Assembly (NCBI RefSeq): GCF_008632455.1 | Contig: NZ_CP043929.1 | Span: forward strand, 2,418,001-2,482,000 | From: Methylomonas rhizoryzae | Lineage (GTDB): Bacteria; Pseudomonadota; Gammaproteobacteria; Methylococcales; Methylomonadaceae | Direction of reading: 5' to 3' | Length of the DNA stretch: 64,000 nt | Shown: positions 16,593 to 25,484 of the stretch, piece by piece | Layout of the letters: each line of letters begins with the position of its first letter | How positions within the stretch are numbered: the first letter of the stretch is position 1 | The notes under the pieces: generated by a model | Told to the model about the DNA's origin: nothing | Seen by the model: the letters and a program-made list of their open reading frames with translations, nothing else | Databases searched by the model: none | Position numbers and translations under genes: made by a program

Positions 16593-17549
16593 GTGGATCA
16601 TTTCAGTTCAATCATTGGTCAATCTCCGGCTCTGGAAGCGTTGATACGCAGTGCCCGCATGGTAGCTGCGACCGATGTAACGGTATTGATAAAAGGGGAG
16701 ACCGGTACCGGAAAGGAAGTGTTAGCTAGCGCCATTCAAAAAGATAGCAACCGGGTAAACAAACCCTTTATCACGCTCAACTGCGCAGCTTTGCCGGAAG
16801 GACTGGTCGAATCGGAAATATTCGGTCACAAAAAAGGCGCTTTTACAGGGGCGTTTTCCGACAAGCAGGGTTTATTTCAAGCAGCGGACGGTGGCACCTT
16901 ATTTTTGGACGAAATCAACTCCTTACCGCTCACCATACAAGCTAAATTGCTCCGTTTCTTGGAGTCCGGGGAATGTATGCCGGTTGGCGGAACAAAACCG
17001 TATCGGGTCGATGTTAGGGTTATTGCCGCTACCAATGCCGATTTGAACTCGCTGATCGATTCCGGGGAATTTAGACGCGACTTATATTTTCGGCTGAATG
17101 TAGTACCTCTGGAACTTCCCTCTTTGTCCGAACGCAGCGAAGATATCGATGCCCTAGCTAAACATTTTTTTAGCCACTTCGCTAAAACCCATTCTTTAGA
17201 TGCGCCTACATTCAGTAAACAGGCATTAAAGACCTTGAAAAGCTATTCTTGGCCCGGTAACGTCAGAGAATTACGCAATCTGTGCGAGCGCCTGAGCATA
17301 TTGTTAGCGGGACGGATGATTGAACCAGAAAATTTACCGCACGAATTCACCAATTCAGTTTCAGTACCCGCAACTACTAACTTCAAATTGCCGGAAATGG
17401 GCATTCAATTGGATGAGCTGGAAGCCAACATGATCCATCAGGCCTTGGCTAGAACCAACGGCAATCGCAGTAAATCCGCACGTCTATTGGGAATCTCCAG
17501 AGACACCCTGCTTTACCGGATTCAAAAACACGGCTTAGCAACGCATTAG
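16593..17549 (+). CDS. Receiver-less sigma-54-dependent transcription activator
   Basis: 318 residues. It consists of the AAA+ domain (Walker A GETGTGKE at 35-42, GAFTGA sigma-54 contact loop at 82-87, Walker B GTLFLDEIN) followed directly by a Fis-type helix-turn-helix at about 275-315 (NRSKSARLLGISRDTLLYRI). There is no N-terminal receiver or sensor domain. It is therefore either controlled by a partner protein, as PspF is by PspA, or active whenever expressed. The start is GTG 16593. It lies 10 bp after the SafE-like gene and is probably cotranscribed with it. Confidence 0.92.
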   Translation: MDHFSSIIGQSPALEALIRSARMVAATDVTVLIKGETGTGKEVLASAIQKDSNRVNKPFITLNCAALPEGLVESEIFGHKKGAFTGAFSDKQGLFQAADGGTLFLDEINSLPLTIQAKLLRFLESGECMPVGGTKPYRVDVRVIAATNADLNSLIDSGEFRRDLYFRLNVVPLELPSLSERSEDIDALAKHFFSHFAKTHSLDAPTFSKQALKTLKSYSWPGNVRELRNLCERLSILLAGRMIEPENLPHEFTNSVSVPATTNFKLPEMGIQLDELEANMIHQALARTNGNRSKSARLLGISRDTLLYRIQKHGLATH

Positions 17550-17594
17550 CCGTTGATCAAAATCGGATTACGGGTCTAAGACCTGCCTCCGGCC

Positions 17595-17615
17595 AGGCTT
17601 GTCACAAACAAGCCT
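17595..17615. terminator. Hairpin between convergent genes
   Basis: AGGCTTGT (17595-17602) and ACAAGCCT (17608-17615) are perfect 8-bp arms around a 5-nt loop. It lies at the 3' ends of the sigma-54 activator (+) and the PP2C gene (-) and could serve both. The T-tracts are short. Confidence 0.5.
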
Positions 17616-18358
17616 TAATTCTTCCTTCTGATCCACTGCACCGTACAATTATCGCTGCGCCCTTGCGAGCGTAAAATTGCCAATTGTGCCAATTTTCTGA
17701 GTTCCGCCTTACCGCTCGAAGGCTGCGCCAACTGCAATAACTCAGATTCTTTAATGGACTCCCAAAATCCGTCGCTACATAAAATGAAAGTTTCACCCGG
17801 CAGAATAGGCTGGAACTGTTCAACGTCTACATAAGGCGGAGTTAACGCATTGATGCTGCGAGTTAGCCGGTTTTGTTCCGGATGCACACCCATTTCCCAG
17901 CCGGTCAACTTACCCTCTTCGTAAAGTTGCTGAATCCTCGAATGGTCTCTACTGCGCCATACTATTTTGTCCGGTGTTAATCGATAGATACGCGAATCCC
18001 CACAATGCGCGGTAACGGTGCGCGCGTCGTCCAAATACAATATCGCACAGGTGGTATGCGCGTCGGCGGCAAGGTTATCATCGGCAAATAGTTTGCGCAT
18101 GCCGGACGCCGCAGCATTCATCCAAGCACCAAAAACTGTTTGAATGTCCTCGGCTATTCGCGGTTGAAAGCTTGCCGCCAAGGATAAAACGGAACGACAA
18201 AAATACTGCGATGCTTTTTCGCCCGCTTGATGACCACCCAGCCCGTCTGCAACGATAAACACCGCATAATCGGAGCAAACACGATGGGCCATACAGTCTT
18301 GATTGACAGATCTGTCTCCCGCGGAAGTCAATTGATAAAATTCAAGAACTTCCTGCAT
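17615..18358 (-). CDS. PP2C-type serine/threonine protein phosphatase
   Basis: About 247 residues. Metal-dependent phosphatase motifs are clear: AGDRSVNQDC, VADGLGGHQAGEKAS and CSDGFWES supply the usual acidic metal ligands. It resembles the Stp1/PppA class, which reverses Ser/Thr phosphorylation by Hanks-type kinases and is often linked to type VI secretion or general signalling. No kinase or FHA gene is nearby. ATG 18358 begins 4 bp after the pdxJ stop; an alternative start at 18376 would overlap pdxJ. It is the last gene of the lepA operon. Its target is unknown. Confidence 0.88.
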   Translation of the reverse strand: MQEVLEFYQLTSAGDRSVNQDCMAHRVCSDYAVFIVADGLGGHQAGEKASQYFCRSVLSLAASFQPRIAEDIQTVFGAWMNAAASGMRKLFADDNLAADAHTTCAILYLDDARTVTAHCGDSRIYRLTPDKIVWRSRDHSRIQQLYEEGKLTGWEMGVHPEQNRLTRSINALTPPYVDVEQFQPILPGETFILCSDGFWESIKESELLQLAQPSSGKAELRKLAQLAILRSQGRSDNCTVQWIRRKN

Positions 18359-18362
18359 CGTG

Positions 18363-19124
18363 CTATGACTCGGCACGCGCTGCCCGCATTATTTTCTTCA
18401 TATCCTTTACCGCTTGCGCCAAACCGCTGAATACCGATTGGGCAATGATAGAGTGACCGATGTTTAATTCGACGATAGAGGGGATTTTACAGATCGCTTC
18501 TACGTTGTATACATTCAAGCCGTGGCCGGCGTTGACTTGTAAGCCGGCTTGATGAGCGTATTCCGCAGCACGTCTGATACGCTCCAGTTCTTGCTCCTGT
18601 AAAAACGGTGTTTCTGCATCGGCAAAACGACCGGTGTGCAATTCGATGACGGGTGCTCCGACTTGTATCGTAGCGTCTATTTGGGCTAACTCCGGATCGA
18701 TAAACAAGGAAACCGCTATACCCGCATCGGCCAGCAAGCCGCAAACATCCTGCATTTTAGGTAAAACGGACACCACATCCAAACCACCTTCAGTGGTCAA
18801 CTCTTCGCGCCGTTCCGGTACCAAGCAACAGGCTTGAGGTTTTATCCGGACAGCAAAATCGACCATGGCGTCCGTCACTGCCATCTCTAAATTTAATTTA
18901 GTTTGCAGAGTTTGCTTAAGTAACAATATATCCCTGTCTTGAATGTGCCGCCTGTCTTCGCGTAGATGGGCCGTGATCCCGTCGGCTCCCGCCTGCTCGG
19001 CAATCAACGCGGCTTGTATCGGCTCCGGGTAACGTGTTCCGCGCGCCTGCCTGAGTGTTGCGACGTGATCAATGTTAACCCCTAACAACACGGTTTGTTT
19101 ATTTGCAGTCGGTAAGTTATTCAC
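18363..19124 (-). CDS. pdxJ: Pyridoxine 5'-phosphate synthase PdxJ
   Basis: 253 residues. It condenses 1-deoxy-xylulose 5-phosphate with 3-amino-2-oxopropyl phosphate to pyridoxine 5'-phosphate, the last ring-forming step of vitamin B6 synthesis. The N-terminal LGVNIDHVATLRQARG and internal GADGITAHLREDRRHI are family signatures, and the NAGHGLN loop is near the C-terminus. It follows recO, the arrangement found in E. coli and many gammaproteobacteria. Confidence 0.96.
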   Translation of the reverse strand: MNNLPTANKQTVLLGVNIDHVATLRQARGTRYPEPIQAALIAEQAGADGITAHLREDRRHIQDRDILLLKQTLQTKLNLEMAVTDAMVDFAVRIKPQACCLVPERREELTTEGGLDVVSVLPKMQDVCGLLADAGIAVSLFIDPELAQIDATIQVGAPVIELHTGRFADAETPFLQEQELERIRRAAEYAHQAGLQVNAGHGLNVYNVEAICKIPSIVELNIGHSIIAQSVFSGLAQAVKDMKKIMRAARAES

Positions 19125-19155
19125 TTTTCTCCATTATTAATTCGCTAAACCGCAA

Positions 19156-19851
19156 TTACATGAACTTTATCATTTGCGCTAAAACTTCCCTGCTTTTCAA
19201 TTGCTTTCCAAGCAAATAATAATCCAGCACCTGCCGACACAGCGTCTTGGTTTCTTGTAGCTGCACGAGACTAAGCGCTTGCCTGTTATTCAAAGCTCTA
19301 AGAGTTTGCATACTGATACAGCCCTGTGCGTCCTGGATCAACCCTTGATCACCATGAAAACGGTAGCGTTCGCTCGCTTGACTACTAGAAACGGCGGCTT
19401 CCGGCAACATTCCGTAACCGAGCGCCTCAAGCAAGTCTAATTCGAAATACCTCAAAATCTCTTCGACCGCATTGTTACCGGTTAAATGATCGATACAATT
19501 GCGATAATTAATAAATACTTCGGGGTATGGATCATGCGGATACAATAATTTCTGCAGCAACTCGTTTAAATAAAATCCACAGTAAAGCGATAACTGCCTA
19601 AGCTCATAGCGGCAAGCCAACTCTACGTCCGTTAATAGTTTCACTTCATGTTTATCCAAAAAAGAGATATTTAAGAGCGAGAAAGGCATTAAAACGCCGG
19701 CAAATTTGGACTTGGGTTTGCGTACGCCTTTAGCCAACACCGAAATAATGCCGTAATCTCGGGTAAATAACTCGATGAATACGCTGGTTTCCCGATAAGA
19801 ACGTTGATGGAGTATAAAAGCGGGCTGCAAATAAACCGCAAAAGCCGACAT
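19156..19851 (-). CDS. recO: DNA repair protein RecO
   Basis: 231 residues. RecO helps RecR load RecA on SSB-coated single-stranded DNA in the RecF pathway. The N-terminal OB-fold is recognisable (FILHQRSYRETSVFIELFTRDYG, with SVLAKGVRKPKS). The C-terminal half is helical and lacks the zinc cysteines found in some RecO proteins. It lies 5 bp after era in the conserved rnc-era-recO-pdxJ order. Confidence 0.94.
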   Translation of the reverse strand: MSAFAVYLQPAFILHQRSYRETSVFIELFTRDYGIISVLAKGVRKPKSKFAGVLMPFSLLNISFLDKHEVKLLTDVELACRYELRQLSLYCGFYLNELLQKLLYPHDPYPEVFINYRNCIDHLTGNNAVEEILRYFELDLLEALGYGMLPEAAVSSSQASERYRFHGDQGLIQDAQGCISMQTLRALNNRQALSLVQLQETKTLCRQVLDYYLLGKQLKSREVLAQMIKFM

Positions 19852-19856
19852 TGGCG

Positions 19857-20744
19857 TTATTGATTGTCCGAAAACCCAAGATTGTGCAAGGCCCGCTCGC
19901 TATCCGACCAGCCTTTTTTGACCTTGACCCATAGCTGTAAAAAGACCTTATGACCCAGCAAGCGCTCGATATCGATTCGGGCATCCGTGCCGATTTTCTT
20001 TAACATTTCGCCTTGTTTGCCGATGACAATACTTTTTTGACTGCTGCGCTCGACCCAAATATTGGCATAAATTTTACTGAGTTCCTCAAAATCTTCATAG
20101 AGCTCAATATCAACAGTCAAGGAGTAAGGTAACTCATCGCCTAACCGGCGGGTCAGTTTTTCGCGAATGATTTCCGCAACAAAAAAGCGCTCAGACCTGT
20201 CGGTAATTTGATCGGCAGGAAAAATCAAATCGGCTTCAGGCAACAAACTCATAATATATTGTTCCAACACATCGAGTTGTTTGTCCTTTAACGCGGAAAT
20301 CGGAACGATATGGCGGAATGGATATTTTTGGGCAGCAGTCGCAAGAAATTCCATGAGCTCCGTTTTGTCTTTCAATTTGTCGATTTTGTTGATCGCCAAA
20401 ATAACGGGTATGTCGGCATTGTGCAGCTTCTGAAAAATACGCTCGTCGTAGTCGTGCCAAAACGCACCATCTAACAACCAAACCACTAGGTCAACGCCTA
20501 ACAAAGTGCTATCCGCCGCTTTATTTAGATAGCGATTAAGTGCCTTTTTTTCATCGCCGTGCATACCCGGGGTATCTACAAATATTGCCTGGCCCAGGTC
20601 GGTAGTTTTAATGCCGAGAATTCGGTGTCGGGTGGTTTGCGGTTTTCTGGAGGTAATGCTGAGTTTCTGCCCCAGCAAATGATTCATTAGGGTAGATTTG
20701 CCGACATTCGGTCTACCGATTAATGCAACATATCCGCAATTCAT
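19857..20744 (-). CDS. era: GTPase Era
   Basis: 295 residues. An essential GTPase that binds the 3' end of 16S rRNA and assists 30S maturation. G1 is GRPNVGKST, G3 DTPGMHG and G4 NKIDKL; a C-terminal KH domain contains VIGKQGEMLKKIG. The start overlaps the rnc stop by 4 bp, indicating translational coupling. Confidence 0.97.
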   Translation of the reverse strand: MNCGYVALIGRPNVGKSTLMNHLLGQKLSITSRKPQTTRHRILGIKTTDLGQAIFVDTPGMHGDEKKALNRYLNKAADSTLLGVDLVVWLLDGAFWHDYDERIFQKLHNADIPVILAINKIDKLKDKTELMEFLATAAQKYPFRHIVPISALKDKQLDVLEQYIMSLLPEADLIFPADQITDRSERFFVAEIIREKLTRRLGDELPYSLTVDIELYEDFEELSKIYANIWVERSSQKSIVIGKQGEMLKKIGTDARIDIERLLGHKVFLQLWVKVKKGWSDSERALHNLGFSDNQ

Positions 20745-21424
20745 GCGTTTTTTTGATCCAATAAAATTAACATGCTCTCGGCGGCGGCTTGTTCCGCCCT
20801 TTTGCGCGATATTCCCGTGCCGCTAGTCGTTTGTTCGCAAATAGCCACCCGGCATTTGACCTCGAAAGTTTGCGCGTGGTCCGCACCGGTCATACTCACC
20901 AATTCGTAAATCGGTAACTCCTTTCTGCGAGCTTGCATCAATTCTTGCAGGCGAGTTTTCGGATCTTTGTTCCAACTGTCCAATTTTATATTGGAAAACT
21001 TTTCCGCAAACAATTCGAGTACCCAATGGCGGCACACGTCTATACCTTGATCCAGCAGCAACGCGCCGATGATGGCTTCCAAGGCGTCGGATAATATGGA
21101 ATCCCGGCGAAAACCGCCGCTTTTTAATTCCCCGGAACCCAATATTAGATAGTCGCCTAAATGATGTTGGCGCGCCAATTCGGCCAATGAGGTTTGATTG
21201 ACCAAACTCGCCCGCAATCGACTTAATACCCCTTCTCCTGCACCTGGAAATTGGGAATAGAGCCACTCTGCGATGACGAAACCGAGGACGGAATCGCCTA
21301 GATATTCCAGACGTTCGTTGTTTTGTGCCCCGGCGCTACGGTGGGTCAACGCCGTTTTAAACAGCAAAGGTTGACGAAATACTAAACCCAGTTTTTGGGC
21401 TAATAATTCCGGATGCTTTATCAC
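20741..21424 (-). CDS. rnc: Ribonuclease III
   Basis: 227 residues. It cleaves double-stranded RNA, processing rRNA precursors and some mRNAs. The catalytic signature NERLEYLGDSVLGFV is near residue 37, and a C-terminal double-stranded RNA-binding domain spans about 155-225. The gene overlaps both neighbours by 4 bp (the DUF4845 gene upstream, era downstream). Confidence 0.97.
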   Translation of the reverse strand: MIKHPELLAQKLGLVFRQPLLFKTALTHRSAGAQNNERLEYLGDSVLGFVIAEWLYSQFPGAGEGVLSRLRASLVNQTSLAELARQHHLGDYLILGSGELKSGGFRRDSILSDALEAIIGALLLDQGIDVCRHWVLELFAEKFSNIKLDSWNKDPKTRLQELMQARRKELPIYELVSMTGADHAQTFEVKCRVAICEQTTSGTGISRKRAEQAAAESMLILLDQKNA

Positions 21425-21798
21425 TGGTCTCCTGCTTCAAAGCCTTCGTGAAACTCCACCAACACACTCAGGTTGCCGAATATGGGTTCCACACGTTCGT
21501 ATTCGATGTCTAACTTTACATAACCGGGTTGAGCGATTAAGGTAATATCGTCGTCGGTTACATATTCGACATAATTCAAATTAAAGCGTTTATGTAAACT
21601 ATCTAATATCTGATTTCTGGACTGGCTAGCGATGTCCGGAGTTTTTTTCAAGGCTTCGACCGCATTGGAAACTTTGCTGTTATTGATGTAAAGAGGGGCG
21701 ATTTTTAGGATCAATAAAGTAAAGAAACCGATTAAACATAACAAAAACACCAGCGAAATAAAGGTCAGCCCGCGCTGTGATTTGATATGAGAAAACAT
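21421..21798 (-). CDS. DUF4845 membrane-anchored protein
   Basis: 125 residues. One N-terminal membrane span (about 10-32) is preceded by QRGLTFISL, which resembles a type IV pilin-like leader (RG-LT-I-L). A small periplasmic domain follows. DUF4845 proteins are regularly found between lepB and rnc in gammaproteobacteria. Their function is not established; the pilin-like N-terminus suggests membrane insertion rather than assembly into pili. Confidence 0.88.
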   Translation of the reverse strand: MFSHIKSQRGLTFISLVFLLCLIGFFTLLILKIAPLYINNSKVSNAVEALKKTPDIASQSRNQILDSLHKRFNLNYVEYVTDDDITLIAQPGYVKLDIEYERVEPIFGNLSVLVEFHEGFEAGDQ

Positions 21799-21829
21799 GG
21801 TGCAGCCCCCGAATGGTTGTTAGTTGTTA

Positions 21830-22606
21830 TTAGCGTAATACTGTACCGAGTCGATTAAATGCAATACCGTTATTCTCCCAGTCCCAGTTCATCCAGATAA
21901 AAAAGGCCTTGCCGACTAAATTCGCTTCGGGGACCGTACCCCAATATCGGCTATCGTTGCTATTGTCCCTGTTGTCCCCCATCATGAAGTAGTGCCCGTC
22001 CGGTACGACGAACACATCTTCTACCGAAGACACGCCGGAATTGATTAAAATCGAATGCTCGACGCCGGCCAAATTTTCACGCAATTCTTGGGCACCGGTC
22101 ATGCTTCTACCTTGCCCCACGCCTTGATAGCGGCCTATGGGGGTCTGGCTGATCAATTCGCCATTGACATAAAGCTTTTTTTCGAAATATGCGACTCTAT
22201 CTCCGGGCAAACCTATCACCCTTTTAATGTAGTCGATGCTAGGTTGTTTAGGATAGCGGAATACCACGATATCGCCGCGTTGCGGCTCGCCCAGTTCGAC
22301 GATTTTGTCGTTCAATACCGGTAGCCTGATGCCGTAGCTGAATTTATTCACCAGAATAAAATCCCCTACCAGTAACGTAGGCATCATGGAGCCGGAAGGA
22401 ATTCTGAACGGTTCAACCAAAAACGAGCGCAACAACAATACGAACAAGACGACCGGAAAAAACGAGCGGGCATATTCGACCAAAATGGGTTCGTTATCGG
22501 TCGGATAAGATTTTCTATTGGCTTTCAGATATACATAATATCCCCCCCATACCGCTCCGGTGACAAAGGTGGCCACCACCAGATAAAACGAAAAATCGTG
22601 GTCCAT
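21830..22606 (-). CDS. lepB: Signal peptidase I
   Basis: 258 residues. It removes signal peptides from exported proteins on the periplasmic face of the inner membrane. Two membrane spans are near the N-terminus (about 5-25 and 50-70). The catalytic serine is in IPSGSMMPTLL, the lysine general base in YPKQPSIDYIKRVIGLPGD, and the C-terminal box in GDNRDNSNDSRYWG. It lies 12 bp after lepA. Confidence 0.97.
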   Translation of the reverse strand: MDHDFSFYLVVATFVTGAVWGGYYVYLKANRKSYPTDNEPILVEYARSFFPVVLFVLLLRSFLVEPFRIPSGSMMPTLLVGDFILVNKFSYGIRLPVLNDKIVELGEPQRGDIVVFRYPKQPSIDYIKRVIGLPGDRVAYFEKKLYVNGELISQTPIGRYQGVGQGRSMTGAQELRENLAGVEHSILINSGVSSVEDVFVVPDGHYFMMGDNRDNSNDSRYWGTVPEANLVGKAFFIWMNWDWENNGIAFNRLGTVLR

Positions 22607-22618
22607 AACTCGTTGCCT

Positions 22619-24418
22619 TTAGTCTTTATTAACTTGCAATACCGCCAAAAACGCTTCTTGCGGAATTTCGATACTGCCGACCTGCTTCATGCGTTTTTTA
22701 CCGGCTTTTTGTTTTTCCAATAGTTTTTTCTTACGGGTAATATCGCCCCCATAACATTTTGCGGTGACGTTTTTACGCATCGCCTTAACGGTCGAACGCG
22801 CGATGATCTTCGAGCCTATGGCCGCCTGAATCGCCACCTCGTACATTTGCCTAGGGATTAAATCTTTCATCTTTTCGACCAAATCGCGTCCGCGGTTTTG
22901 GCTTTGATCGCGGTGCACGATGATGGATAAGGCATCGACTTTATCGCCGTTTATCAAAACATCCAATTTAACCAACGGTGCCGCATCGAAACGTAAAAAC
23001 TCATAATCGAACGAGGCGTAGCCGCGGCTAACCGATTTCAATCGATCGAAAAAATCCAACACCACTTCGCTTAACGGCAACTCATAGCTCAATGACACTT
23101 GGCTGCCGACGTATTGCATATTTTTTTGCATGCCGCGCTTTTCTATGCACAGATTAATGACGTTACCCAAATAGGCTTGCGGAACCAAAATGTTTGCCAG
23201 AATGATCGGTTCGCGCACTTCGGTGATGGTTCCGACATCCGGAAGTTTGGCCGGATTGTCCACCATGACGATCTCGCCGTTATGCGTTTCCACTTCATAG
23301 ACCACAGTCGGTGCCGTGGTGATCAAATCGATGTCGTATTCGCGTTCTAAACGTTCTTGTACGATTTCCATGTGCAGCATGCCCAAAAAGCCGCAACGGA
23401 AACCGAAACCCAAGGCTTGGGAGGTTTCCGGCTCGTAATTCAGTGCCGAATCGTTCAAACGCAATTTATCCAGGGCTTCGCGCATTGCGACAAAATCGTC
23501 GGAACTCACCGGATATAAACCGGCGAACACTCTAGGCTGGACTTTTTCGAAACCGGGCAGTGCATCGGTAGCCGGATTATCGGTTAAGGTAATAGTGTCG
23601 CCGACCGGCGCACCGAAAATGTCTTTAATGCCGGCAATGACAAAACCAACCTCACCGCTTAGCAATGCCGGTTTTTCGATTTGCTTGGGGGTGAATACCC
23701 CTAGTTTCTCGACTAAATAAGACTTACCGGTTGACATGACCGTGATTTTTTGTTTTCGCTTCAAAGCACCGTGCATTATCCGCACCAACGAAACCACTCC
23801 CAAGTAATTATCGAACCAAGAGTCGATAATCAAGGCTTGCAAGGGTTTGGTCTCATCGCCGGCGGGCGGCGGAATCTTTTGTATCAGTTGTTCCAAAACC
23901 GAATGTACGTTCAGACCGGTTTTTGCGCTGATTTGGCAAGCGTCGTCGGCCGGAATACCGATAACGTTTTCGATTTCCTCGATGACTCTTTCCGGCTCAG
24001 CCGATGGTAAATCGATTTTATTCAAGACCGGAACGACTTCCAATCCTTGCTCGATAGCGGTATAGCAGTTAGCGACGCTTTGCGCTTCTACCCCTTGAGC
24101 GGCGTCTACCACCAATAACGCGCCTTCGCAGGCGGCTAACGAACGGGACACTTCGTAAGAAAAATCTACATGGCCCGGAGTATCGATAAAATTAAGCTGG
24201 TAAGTTTCGCCGTCTTGCGCGCAATAATCCAAGGTTACACTTTGGGCTTTAATGGTAATACCGCGTTCCCGCTCGATGTCCATGGAATCCAAAACCTGGG
24301 CCTCCATTTCTCTATCGCTCAATCCTCCGCAAATTTGAATGAACCGGTCGGCCAATGTCGATTTCCCGTGATCGATATGGGCAATGATCGAAAAATTTCT
24401 GATGTGTTTTTGATCCAC
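22619..24418 (-). CDS. lepA: Elongation factor 4 (LepA)
   Basis: 599 residues, the typical length. A ribosome-associated translational GTPase that acts on stalled or maturing ribosomes. G-domain motifs are AHIDHGKST, RERGIT, DTPGHVDF and NKIDLP. The unique C-terminal domain ends with the basic ITRKKKLLEKQKAGKKRMK region. The start is GTG 24418. It is the first gene of the lepA-lepB-DUF4845-rnc-era-recO-pdxJ-PP2C operon. Confidence 0.97.
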   Translation of the reverse strand: MDQKHIRNFSIIAHIDHGKSTLADRFIQICGGLSDREMEAQVLDSMDIERERGITIKAQSVTLDYCAQDGETYQLNFIDTPGHVDFSYEVSRSLAACEGALLVVDAAQGVEAQSVANCYTAIEQGLEVVPVLNKIDLPSAEPERVIEEIENVIGIPADDACQISAKTGLNVHSVLEQLIQKIPPPAGDETKPLQALIIDSWFDNYLGVVSLVRIMHGALKRKQKITVMSTGKSYLVEKLGVFTPKQIEKPALLSGEVGFVIAGIKDIFGAPVGDTITLTDNPATDALPGFEKVQPRVFAGLYPVSSDDFVAMREALDKLRLNDSALNYEPETSQALGFGFRCGFLGMLHMEIVQERLEREYDIDLITTAPTVVYEVETHNGEIVMVDNPAKLPDVGTITEVREPIILANILVPQAYLGNVINLCIEKRGMQKNMQYVGSQVSLSYELPLSEVVLDFFDRLKSVSRGYASFDYEFLRFDAAPLVKLDVLINGDKVDALSIIVHRDQSQNRGRDLVEKMKDLIPRQMYEVAIQAAIGSKIIARSTVKAMRKNVTAKCYGGDITRKKKLLEKQKAGKKRMKQVGSIEIPQEAFLAVLQVNKD

Positions 24419-24748
24419 TTAAGATACTTATGAGACTTTAGATAAGGAAATCGATACCGAACGAGTAATCCACGTCCATGCCGATATTCTACCGGCATTA
24501 CTCGAATATTCCGTTCGAGCGCAATCAACCATTGTATTTCTCATGAGATATACAAGCAACTAGCCGCGTCAATTATTTCCTTTTTAGCACGCATCCCGGA
24601 ACGTTGGAAACCGGGTGTTTTAACAAGGCAAATCAATTTGATAAGCTTCCTGCAATCATCAAAACATAAAAATCCGTACCATCGCACAAGCAAAACGCTT
24701 GGAATGGTTTATCGTGCTGAAACTTTATCAACTGTAACAGGTAACGCT
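24419..24748. other. Divergent intergenic region
   Basis: 330 bp between lepA (-) and the secreted-protein gene (+). It should hold promoters for both. I see no confident -35/-10 pair. CCCGG at 24596-24600 and CCGGG at 24611-24615 can form a short stem followed by TGTTTT, a weak terminator-like element. Confidence 0.4.
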
Positions 24749-25426
24749 ATGAATCAATTGGCTTCCAAACGAATCGCAACACTATTATCTATGATGCTTG
24801 GCCTGTCATCGGTCTCCGCCAACGCCGCGGTGTTGACCGAATCACTGAAAGACAAACTCAAATGCGGCAAGGTCGACGGGGAAAAAGTGTGCAGCATAGA
24901 GACCCGGGGGCAATACAATTTGGTCGCAAAAATTTCCGGGCAGGATTTGCAAAACGCCGAATTAACGCCCGCTCAAATCAGCGAAGAGTCGACGATAGAA
25001 ATAGCCTTGGCTGACTTTGTCTTCTCTTCCAGCATGGCAAATGCCGATCGTTTTAGCGCCAATGGCAGCAAACTGGTGAGTCGTTGGACCGAAACGACCG
25101 AACGCTGCATAGACGCCGAATGCAACAAAATTAAATTGGTCCGCCATGCAACGATACAGTTTAATGCCAACAACAAAGGTGCGGTACTGAAGGTCTTCGG
25201 CAGCAGCCTCAACAACGACAACGACTCGTACGGCTACCGAATCTTGTCCGATCTATGCGATCAGCAAGGCGACGGCACCGAACTAAACGAAACGGCAACC
25301 TTAACCATCGACGGTAAGGAAATAAGCGCAACATTTACCGGCATCTGCAAAGTGAAAACCAAATCCGTCACTAAAAACGGCGAGACTTTCGAACTGTGGA
25401 ACAGCCGCATTACAGCGAAAGACTGA
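24749..25426 (+). CDS. Exported protein of unknown function
   Basis: 225 residues, not recognised. A Sec signal peptide is clear: SKR, then a hydrophobic core (LLSMMLGLSSVSANAA), with cleavage predicted after ANA at about residue 25. The mature part is polar and mostly beta-like, with six cysteines (CGKVDGEKVC, CIDAEC, one in LCDQ, one in GICK) that could form disulfides. ATG 24749 is chosen because it begins a good signal peptide and has an AACAGG Shine-Dalgarno about 8 bp upstream; earlier in-frame starts are rejected. It is monocistronic and convergent with corA. Confidence 0.75.
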   Translation: MNQLASKRIATLLSMMLGLSSVSANAAVLTESLKDKLKCGKVDGEKVCSIETRGQYNLVAKISGQDLQNAELTPAQISEESTIEIALADFVFSSSMANADRFSANGSKLVSRWTETTERCIDAECNKIKLVRHATIQFNANNKGAVLKVFGSSLNNDNDSYGYRILSDLCDQQGDGTELNETATLTIDGKEISATFTGICKVKTKSVTKNGETFELWNSRITAKD

Positions 25427-25433
25427 TATCCAT

Positions 25434-25484
25434 GCGATCGGCTAGGCTGGCATTCAGCTGTCTTAGAGCCAGCCCGATCGCTTT
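25434..25484. terminator. Long hairpin between convergent genes
   Basis: Left arms GCGATCG (25434-25440) and GGCTGGC (25445-25451) pair with GCCAGCC (25468-25474) and CGATCGC (25475-25481), giving a 14-bp stem with a 4-nt bulge, followed by TTT. It overlaps the last CorA codons and lies just after the exported-protein gene, so it probably ends transcription from both sides. Confidence 0.55.
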
